From Oscillospiraceae bacterium (GTDB lineage Bacteria; Bacillota; Clostridia; Oscillospirales; Oscillospiraceae): a stretch of DNA of 64,000 nt. The translations under genes and the position numbers were made by a program. The stretch covers positions 17,701 to 81,700 of the forward strand of contig JAFUNI010000014.1 of NCBI GenBank assembly GCA_017482385.1, read 5' to 3'. Positions 58,844 through 64,000 of this stretch are shown here, in pieces (positions within the stretch are counted from its first letter, which is position 1; every line of letters begins with the position of its first letter). Below the pieces are notes generated by a model. That model worked only from the letters and a program-made list of their open reading frames with translations. It had not been told where the DNA came from and searched no databases.

Positions 58844-60961
58844 TTACACTTCGGCAAGCAGGGGCAGCAGCTCTTCGGCAATGGTCTTTTCAGCCATAGC
58901 GATCTTCCACTCCAGCTGCATCTTGCAGCAGCTGTAGCCGTATTCCTTCTCGTAGCCCAGACGGGAGTTGGCCTCCACCAGAGGAATGGTGTTCTTGGCG
59001 TTCTCGATCTCGGCCTGGATGATCTCCAGCAGCTCCAGCACCACAGGGCGCTTGTCTTCTACGGGGATCAAAGGTTTTTCGGCCTTCTTGGCATCCACCA
59101 TACCCTTACGGCCGCCAACCCAGGTGGGAACAGCATCCACATAAATACCCAGCTGACCCTTCAGGTAGTGCCAGCGCTTCACACGGTGAATGGTGAGAGC
59201 ATTGTTGCGGATGTAGGTAGCCACCTGCAGGATGTGCATAGCGTCCTGCTTCTTGGCGCCTTCCATCTTGGCGATGACGCCTTCCAAGATGGTCACACCG
59301 GCAGTGAACAGACGAGCCATCTTGATGTATTCCTCAGTTTCGTACTGCAGTTTTTCGGTGCGGTCTAAGTTGTAGGTGTAAACGGGGAAGCCTTCGCCGT
59401 TGACGGACTTGCCCTGCACGGGACAGGCAGGGATCAGCTCCCAGTACTTAAAGAACAGCGGATAGGAAGGACCCACACGGGCAGGGCCGTACTGGTCTTC
59501 GTTGGTGGAAACGCAGTGGCTCATACCCTCGGAGAACAGCTCATAAGCCTTGAGGACAGCTTCTAAGTTCTCCTTGCCGAAGTCACGGATGATCAGCTTA
59601 TTCAGCAGTTCGTGCAGGTCGGGCTTGGGCTCCATAAAGGCATACTTGGCCATTTCCGGCAGGAAGGAGGGCCAGTAGCCGTAGCTGTGGGATTCCCGCA
59701 TACCGTCCATACGGAGGGTTTCTTCGGTGTTCACCACGGACTCCCAACGCTGGATCCAGCGCTGAGGAGCGGGCAGGTAAGGTACGCCGCCGATATCCCA
59801 GGTGTTGCCGCCGGTATTGGACATGCAGTACATCCGGATGCCACGCTCCCGGGCGATCTTGGACTCGGTGGTGTAGTACTTGCCGGGGCCGATCTGCCAC
59901 AGGGTATAGTCGGTGGTGATCTCCTGGATGTTGGGGGAAATATCGATTTCTTCGAACATTTCGAAGGTAGCCATCATGGTGATGTCGGTGGGAACATTGC
60001 GCAGCAGCTCTTCCCGGAGCTCCTGCTTTTCGTAGCCCCAGTTGTAGGTCCAGAAAATGATTTCTGCATCGGCCTTGTGGGAGCGGATCACATCCCGCAG
60101 AAGCGCAATGAACTGAGGATAGTCGCGGCAGGGGAACCAGCCGGGGCTGCTCTTGGGATCTTCCTTGGATTCCCGCCAGCTCTTACCGGTGGTGCGCTCG
60201 TCCTTGGAGGGGAACTCGCAGCTTTCGCCTACGAACAGGAAGCCCTTAACACCGGGGCAGAGCTCCATCAGCCGACCGTACATAGCATCGTAATGCTCGA
60301 ATGCGCCGGGCTCGTCGGGGTGCATCGTATTCTTAAAGCTGGGGTAGGCATACACATCCAGGCCGTACTTGGCGGCAGCGGCAACGGTGTCGTTGACGCG
60401 CTTGGCATCCTCGGGATTTTCCGCAGCCTTGCGCATACCCAGGTCCACTGCGGTGTAGCCTGCGTGGGCGATGGCGCACAGGTGGCCGTCGGGATAACAT
60501 TCCGTACCCATACCGGTGTTGATGTCACGCATGGAAAAACGCATCTTGAGGGTGGTCTCGCCGGGCTCGATGATGGGAGCCTCGTTCATATTCAGCTTGT
60601 CCTCCAAAGCATAGCAGCCCTGGGCGGTGTAGCGGGGGTCAGCGCCATTGATCATAATGCCCTCGGTGACCTTGATGGTGAAGGTGCGCTCGGGGAGGGC
60701 ATTGTCCACGGCTACAAAAATAGTCTTTGCGGCGGGAGCATCGGCAGTAGCCACTGCCAGCTCCACATTCATAGAAACCTTGAAATAATCCTGCAGGTCG
60801 GCTACCACGGTGGAAATGACGATACCGGGCTCAGCCTTGCAGGTGATTTTCCAATCGGAAGTGATCTTGACACCGGCGAGGGTGTTCAGCGCCTCGGGGT
60901 TTACCCGGTTGGGCTTATGTACCTGCTGTACTGTTTTCTCAAAATCCATATACTGTTCCAT
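58844..60961 (-). CDS. GH20/GH84-like hexosaminidase-family protein
   Basis: This 705-residue protein has an N-terminal GH67/GH20b-like domain (residues about 30-130, GYCALEDKL-type helix ...YTAQGCYALEDKL). A TIM barrel follows from about residue 140 (FSMRDINTG; GLDVYAYPSFKN; GFLFVGESCEFPS; EIIFWTYNWGYEK; MATFEMFEE). C-terminal helices complete it. There is no signal peptide, so it would act on imported sugars. The Glu in FVGES is one possible catalytic residue. GGAGG lies 8 bases before the ATG at 60961. The substrate is uncertain. Confidence 0.75.
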   Translation of the reverse strand: MEQYMDFEKTVQQVHKPNRVNPEALNTLAGVKITSDWKITCKAEPGIVISTVVADLQDYFKVSMNVELAVATADAPAAKTIFVAVDNALPERTFTIKVTEGIMINGADPRYTAQGCYALEDKLNMNEAPIIEPGETTLKMRFSMRDINTGMGTECYPDGHLCAIAHAGYTAVDLGMRKAAENPEDAKRVNDTVAAAAKYGLDVYAYPSFKNTMHPDEPGAFEHYDAMYGRLMELCPGVKGFLFVGESCEFPSKDERTTGKSWRESKEDPKSSPGWFPCRDYPQFIALLRDVIRSHKADAEIIFWTYNWGYEKQELREELLRNVPTDITMMATFEMFEEIDISPNIQEITTDYTLWQIGPGKYYTTESKIARERGIRMYCMSNTGGNTWDIGGVPYLPAPQRWIQRWESVVNTEETLRMDGMRESHSYGYWPSFLPEMAKYAFMEPKPDLHELLNKLIIRDFGKENLEAVLKAYELFSEGMSHCVSTNEDQYGPARVGPSYPLFFKYWELIPACPVQGKSVNGEGFPVYTYNLDRTEKLQYETEEYIKMARLFTAGVTILEGVIAKMEGAKKQDAMHILQVATYIRNNALTIHRVKRWHYLKGQLGIYVDAVPTWVGGRKGMVDAKKAEKPLIPVEDKRPVVLELLEIIQAEIENAKNTIPLVEANSRLGYEKEYGYSCCKMQLEWKIAMAEKTIAEELLPLLAEV

Positions 60962-61065
60962 TGTAAACGCCTCCGTTTATATTTTGAACATTGTATTTTT
61001 TTGGCCTTTCGGCCATCAGGCTAAGTCTACCACAGAACCCTGTTTTTCGCAAGGGATTCTGGAAA

Positions 61066-61782
61066 TTATTTCTCTTTTTGTGCCCGGTAGGCAACCAGCT
61101 TATCCGGGAAGTTTACAGTCATACCGTCAACGCCGTTGTCATAGGCCTGACGCATCAGCTCTTCATTGGCAACGCCCCACGCCCGGACATGCAATCCCAT
61201 TTCGTGCCAAGTCTGCACATTTTCTGCCGTGGCATCCTCAGCATGGGGACAGATCTCATAAAAGTCCATGGCCAGCATTTTATCAAGCAATTCCCGGGTA
61301 ATTTTTCCCTTTGGTGCCAAATAACCCAGCCGCTGACAGGGATCCACAGCATGCATATTTTCTAAGTACGCAAACTGGAAAGAGGTGACAATGCACTTGT
61401 CCTGCACGCCGTATTTTTTAATGAGGGCGGCGGTCTTCTCCTCCACATCCTTTCCCTTTAGCTCAATGGCAAAGGTTAGATCCATTTTGGAGAAGCTCTC
61501 CAAAAACTGTTCCAGTGTGATGATATAGTCTGTCCGGCCACAGGTTTTCATGGGAAATTCCCGCAACTGGGCATAGGTATAGTCGCAGAGGCGACCCTCC
61601 CGGCCCATCATTCTCTGGATCGTATCGTCGTGGAACAGGACAGGAACGCCATCCTTCGTCAGCTGCACATCGGTCTCAATGCCGTTGGCACCCATATACA
61701 CGCCGGTGTAAAAGGACAAAAGGGTATTTTCCGGGCAGTATTCGCTGGCGCCCCGGTGGGCATAGTTAATAAACTGTTTCAT
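61066..61782 (-). CDS. Glycerophosphodiester phosphodiesterase
   Basis: This 238-residue GDPD-domain enzyme has AHRGASEYCPENTLLSF, NGIETDVQLTKDGVPVLFHDD (metal Glu-Asp) and TFAIELKGK. It cleaves glycerophosphodiesters to glycerol-3-phosphate and alcohol. It has no signal peptide. I use the ATG at 61782, with GGAGG upstream; the longer frame runs through a terminator and the next gene. Confidence 0.95.
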   Translation of the reverse strand: MKQFINYAHRGASEYCPENTLLSFYTGVYMGANGIETDVQLTKDGVPVLFHDDTIQRMMGREGRLCDYTYAQLREFPMKTCGRTDYIITLEQFLESFSKMDLTFAIELKGKDVEEKTAALIKKYGVQDKCIVTSFQFAYLENMHAVDPCQRLGYLAPKGKITRELLDKMLAMDFYEICPHAEDATAENVQTWHEMGLHVRAWGVANEELMRQAYDNGVDGMTVNFPDKLVAYRAQKEK

Positions 61783-61864
61783 AGATATATCTACCTCCGT
61801 TTCCCACATCATACCACAGCTTTTCTTCCCGGGCAAGAGGGATTTTGCCAAAGCGTTCCCCAAC

Positions 61865-61893
61865 AAAAAACGACCCCACCGGGGTCGTTTTTT
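61865..61893. terminator. Terminator after the small XRE gene
   Basis: AAAAAACGACCCC / GGGGTCGTTTTTT with a 3-base loop. It ends the minus-strand XRE gene at 61898. Confidence 0.9.
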
Positions 61894-61897
61894 ACAA

Positions 61898-62116
61898 TTA
61901 GTTTTCTTTGTCGGGGATAAACAAAACAATATCCTCTGCCTGGCAGTGAAGGATTTGGCACAACCGTTCCAAGGTATAGAGGGTGATTGACTTGTTGTGT
62001 TTCAAATTGTTGATAGTCCTGGGGTTGATGCCGTGCTTGGTTATCAAAGTATAGGTGGTTTCCTTGTTTTCTTCCATAGTTTTCCATAGGGGAGCATAGC
62101 TTATCAAAATATCCAC
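61898..62116 (-). CDS. Small XRE/HTH_26-type regulator
   Basis: This 72-residue protein resembles the YozG group: ISYAPLWKTMEENKETTYTLI, then GINPRTINNLKHNKSITLYTLERLCQILHCQAEDIVLF. Family length is reached only with the GTG start at 62116, although the ribosome site GAGG is immediately adjacent. An inverted repeat TCAAAAGAT / ATCTTTTGA (62123-62150) lies just upstream and may be its operator. Confidence 0.82.
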   Translation of the reverse strand: MDILISYAPLWKTMEENKETTYTLITKHGINPRTINNLKHNKSITLYTLERLCQILHCQAEDIVLFIPDKEN

Positions 62117-62160
62117 CTCATCTCAAAAGATTAAATTTATTATCTTTTGAAAAAAGGTAC

Positions 62161-62189
62161 TTTACTATACTGAAATATGTATCTATAAT
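62161..62189 (+). promoter_or_regulatory. Promoter of the small gene at 62211
   Basis: TTTACT (62161-62166), 17 bases, TATAAT (62184-62189). GGAGGT at 62199-62204 gives a very short leader. Confidence 0.7.
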
Positions 62190-62210
62190 GTGATTACCGG
62201 AGGTGGTAAT

Positions 62211-62429
62211 ATGTACAAAAGCAAAAATCCTATGCTCAATCTTCCCGGGGAGCTTGTACAGCAAATTGAACAGGTTACAGACTGTCAAATCGATGAGCTG
62301 ATCCTCTTGGTGGCGCATCGGTTTAATAGGTTGCGCCCCAAACAGGAGGGTTTCTTTGTTTCCCTGTCCAAAGATCCGGCCCTGCGCCGTAAGGAAATAG
62401 AGAATATTTTGCAGGACCTATATTCGTAG
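62211..62429 (+). CDS. Small protein of unknown function
   Basis: This 72-residue protein (MYKSKNPMLNLPGELVQQIE start) is acidic and helical, ending NILQDLYS. I use the ATG at 62211, with GGAGGT 6 bases upstream. Its TAG stop (62427-62429) is supplied by a GTAGGGG repeat. I do not recognise the family. It is divergent from the XRE gene. Confidence 0.7.
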   Translation: MYKSKNPMLNLPGELVQQIEQVTDCQIDELILLVAHRFNRLRPKQEGFFVSLSKDPALRRKEIENILQDLYS

Positions 62430-62477
62430 GGGCGGGATAATATCCCGCCCGCGGGAGGCATACAGAGCCTGCCCTAC
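62426..62477. repeat. Short GTAGGGG palindromic repeat overlapping a stop codon
   Basis: GTAGGGGCGGGATAATATCC-CGCCC and CGGGAGGCATACAGAGCCTG-CCCTAC. The second hairpin has one mismatch. The TAG ends the small gene. Confidence 0.85.
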
Positions 62478-62554
62478 AAAGGTTTATGAAATATTTCTTT
62501 TCTTTTGGGGAATTTTCGTGTATAATGGAAAAAACACCCAAAGGAGGCAGATTT

Positions 62555-62986
62555 ATGCACAAAAAGACCACCAATGTGATCCACAAGATCCTTCACTTTT
62601 TTGAGGGCGCCATCGCCATTTTGACGCTGATCGTCCTGGTGGGTATGCTGGTTATGGAGGTCTACCGGATGTTTACGGTGGACGGCTACTTTGATTCCAT
62701 CAATACCTACCTGCATAATATTCTGACCTTAGTCGTGGGCCTGGAGTTTGTGCGTATGCTGCTGGATATGACCCCTGCAAACACTTTGGAGGTGCTGATC
62801 GTGGCCATCGCCCGGCAGGTCATCCTCAGCCACGGAAGCCCCTGGAGTAATGTGGCAAGCGTTTTGTGTATCGCCGGCCTGTTCGCTATCCGCCGTTTCC
62901 TGATCCCCAAGGGCGAGATGACCATGGAGCTGTCCGAAATGGGCGAGGAAGAAGTCTTCGAGGAAGCCGAAAGAATCTCTTTTTGA
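62555..62986 (+). CDS. PsiE-like membrane protein
   Basis: This 143-residue protein has about four membrane helices (EGAIAILTLIVLVGMLVMEVYRMF; YLHNILTLVVGLEFVRML; TLEVLIVAIARQVIL; VASVLCIAGLFAIRRFLI) and an acidic C-terminus. It resembles the phosphate-starvation-inducible PsiE family. I use the ATG at 62555, with AGGAGG upstream, rather than the longer open frame. A TATAAT at 62521-62526 is a possible -10. Confidence 0.75.
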   Translation: MHKKTTNVIHKILHFFEGAIAILTLIVLVGMLVMEVYRMFTVDGYFDSINTYLHNILTLVVGLEFVRMLLDMTPANTLEVLIVAIARQVILSHGSPWSNVASVLCIAGLFAIRRFLIPKGEMTMELSEMGEEEVFEEAERISF

Positions 62987-63006
62987 GAAAAAACTTGGAA
63001 AAGGGG

Positions 63007-63035
63007 TTGACAAACCCCCGTTTCTTCGATATAAT
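63007..63035 (+). promoter_or_regulatory. Consensus promoter of tRNA-Val
   Basis: TTGACA (63007-63012), 17 bases, TATAAT (63030-63035), starting transcription just before the tRNA at 63049. Confidence 0.92.
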
Positions 63036-63048
63036 GAGCCGTGCCTTT

Positions 63049-63125
63049 GGACGATTAGCTCAGCTGGCTAGAGCATCCGCTTGACGTGCGGAAGGTCATA
63101 GGTTCGAGTCCTATATCGTCCACCA
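63049..63125 (+). tRNA. tRNA-Val (anticodon GAC)
   Basis: The acceptor stem GGACGAT / ATCGTCC, D-arm AGCTCAGCTGGCTAGAGC, anticodon stem TCCGC/GCGGA with loop TTGACGT (anticodon GAC), T-arm ATAGGTTCGAGTCCTAT and encoded CCA are all visible. It is flanked by a strong promoter and a terminator. Confidence 0.97.
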
Positions 63126-63126
63126 T

Positions 63127-63157
63127 AGACAGTCACTTTCGGGTGGCTGTCTTTTTT
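63127..63157 (+). terminator. Terminator of tRNA-Val
   Basis: AGACAGTCAC / GTGGCTGTCT (one G-U pair) followed by TTTTT. Confidence 0.9.
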
Positions 63158-63169
63158 ATCAAGCGGGCG

Positions 63170-63219
63170 ACCGCTTGCAGTGGGTCAGGTCATAGACCTA
63201 AGTCCTATATCGTCCACCA
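63170..63219 (+). pseudogene. Decayed 3' part of a second tRNA-Val
   Basis: These 50 bases match the last 50 bases of the intact tRNA-Val at 39 positions, including the final 17 (TCCTATATCGTCCACCA region) without change. The anticodon loop reads TTGCAGT and the T-loop has lost GTTC. It lies 45 bases after the intact gene. It is not a functional tRNA. Confidence 0.85.
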
Positions 63220-63252
63220 AAAAATCACCACCCAATCGGGTGGTGATTTTTT
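63219..63252. terminator. Bidirectional terminator
   Basis: AAAAATCACCACCC / GGGTGGTGATTTTT with an AATC loop between the tRNA remnant and the minus-strand surface protein. Confidence 0.9.
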
Positions 63253-63255
63253 ATG

Positions 63256-64000
63256 TTATGCATTTCGTTTTTTGCGGAGGACGAACCAGCACAGGGCGAA
63301 TCCACCGCCGCCGACTGCAATTACGACCAAGGCGACCCAAAGCCAAAGCAGATCCTTTCCTCCTTCTTCCTCATCGGTGGTTGGGGCGGAGGTTGGCTCT
63401 GTCTTTTCTGTTCCGGGTTCTGTGCTCATACTCGGTTGTGTAATTGGCGCAGCGCTGGATTCCGTTCCGGGCTCTGCGCTGGGTTCGGTACTGACTTCCT
63501 TGGTGGGTTCTGTACCGGGTTCTTTACTGGGTTCAGCACTGGGATTTGTTCCGGCAACCGCGCTTTTGTAGCCGCAGGAACTGCACTTACCGCTTGCCAT
63601 TTCGTGGGCCAGCTTTGTTTCTGCGAGAACTGTGTTGCACACAGTGCAGGTGCGCCAATGATTGTCGTTGTCATACTTCCAAGCATCGGAAATCTTATGT
63701 CCCGAAGGCGCAATCACCGTATCGGTGATTTTGGTTTTACCCTTGCTGTCTGCAAAAAGGTAGGAACAGCCATTGCAGGTGTAATACTCCACATTGCCCG
63801 GGTCTGTGCAGGTGGCAGCTTTCTTGGCAACCTTTGTCAGCTTGTGGGTGTGGTTCTTGGCAGGGGTGATGATGTAGCCGCAGTCCTTACAAACCACAGC
63901 TGCGTCGGGGGTGCCCGCAGGACCGGCTACATGGTCCTGGGCATCGCAGTGAGCGCCGCAATCCTTGCACAGATGGGCGTGGTACAGACTGCCGCAGGCC
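63256..64000 (-). CDS. Cysteine-rich surface protein with C-terminal membrane anchor, 5' part beyond window
   Basis: The frame stays open to the right edge, so this is the C-terminal about 247 residues of a longer protein. Visible modules contain Cys pairs: HLCKDCGAHCDAQ, VVCKDCG, CNGC, CTVCN and CSSCG, with GH-rich segments like those of the LRR lipoprotein. A Pro/Thr/Glu/Ser stalk follows (NPSAEPSKEPGTEPTKEV). A single membrane helix (LLWLWVALVVIAVGGGGFAL) with RKKRNA at the end anchors it, cytoplasmic side last. There is no sortase motif. The N-terminal function is unknown. Confidence 0.85.
   Translation of the reverse strand, partial: ACGSLYHAHLCKDCGAHCDAQDHVAGPAGTPDAAVVCKDCGYIITPAKNHTHKLTKVAKKAATCTDPGNVEYYTCNGCSYLFADSKGKTKITDTVIAPSGHKISDAWKYDNDNHWRTCTVCNTVLAETKLAHEMASGKCSSCGYKSAVAGTNPSAEPSKEPGTEPTKEVSTEPSAEPGTESSAAPITQPSMSTEPGTEKTEPTSAPTTDEEEGGKDLLWLWVALVVIAVGGGGFALCWFVLRKKRNA

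Noticed and set aside
59612-61024. 470-codon plus-strand frame
   Set aside because: Antisense to the GH20-like gene, which has a good ribosome site and terminator.
63170-63219. Second functional tRNA
   Set aside because: The T-loop lacks GTTC and the 5' half is missing.
1-64000. CRISPR arrays, prophage or transposase genes
   Set aside because: No regularly spaced direct repeats and no integrase, transposase or phage structural proteins were seen on either strand.

Overview
The window looks like the chromosome of an endospore-forming, Gram-positive Clostridium-class bacterium, probably a gut Oscillospiraceae/Ruminococcaceae-type organism. The support is spoIVB, the yabP-yabQ-divIC-yabR cluster, strong AGGAGG ribosome sites, sigma-A promoters of the TTGACA-17-TATAAT type, many lipoproteins, and Clostridium-style one-carbon genes (fhs, fchA, folD). 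No prophage, transposase or CRISPR array was seen.

Layout. 1-4700: argG-argH followed by a three-gene amino-acid ABC transporter; its binding protein has its two lobes in reversed order. 4856-16805: a twelve-gene operon for a rhamnose-containing surface polysaccharide (initiating sugar transferase, glycosyltransferases, epimerase, acetyltransferase, polymerase, rmlABDC, flippase). 16975-22051: secA, pgeF and a peptide-type binding lipoprotein. 22264-28470: a folate one-carbon block (DUF1576 membrane protein behind a ZTP riboswitch, folD, fchA, fhs, short trigger factor), with a divergent LysR regulator. 29511-31465: esterase, rpiB, SDR. 31583-33042: the sporulation/division cluster. 33134-34473: phosphopantetheinyl transferase and TatD. 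34571-40503: two tandem Asp-box lipoproteins and a large unassigned TIM-barrel-like protein. 40552-43275: iscS-iscU-Rrf2-rpe with a palindromic operator. 43462-47821: spoIVB, then an AT-richer Lrp/M20/aminotransferase cassette ending in a broken copy of the spoIVB 3' end. 48122-50893: MBL hydrolase, phosphodiesterase, AEC carrier. 50956-55360: a tandem-duplicated Fe-S protein, AraC regulator and YeiH exporter. 55473-58243: an LRR lipoprotein and an XRE regulator sharing a palindrome-rich divergent promoter. 58286-64000: HIT, a GH20-like protein, GDPD, small regulators, PsiE-like protein, tRNA-Val with a decayed copy, and the C-terminal part of a cysteine-rich surface protein.

Intergenic spaces carry two dispersed repeat families. 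One is a GTAGGGG...CCCCTAC palindromic element (seven full, half or degenerate copies), which in two intact genes and one gene remnant supplies the stop codon. The other is a roughly 110-base structured element found at 7901-8010 and 47613-47730.

The strongest leads are the circularly permuted binding protein, the ZTP riboswitch in front of the DUF1576 gene, the cassette inserted next to spoIVB, the XRE/LRR divergent operator region and the structured repeats.
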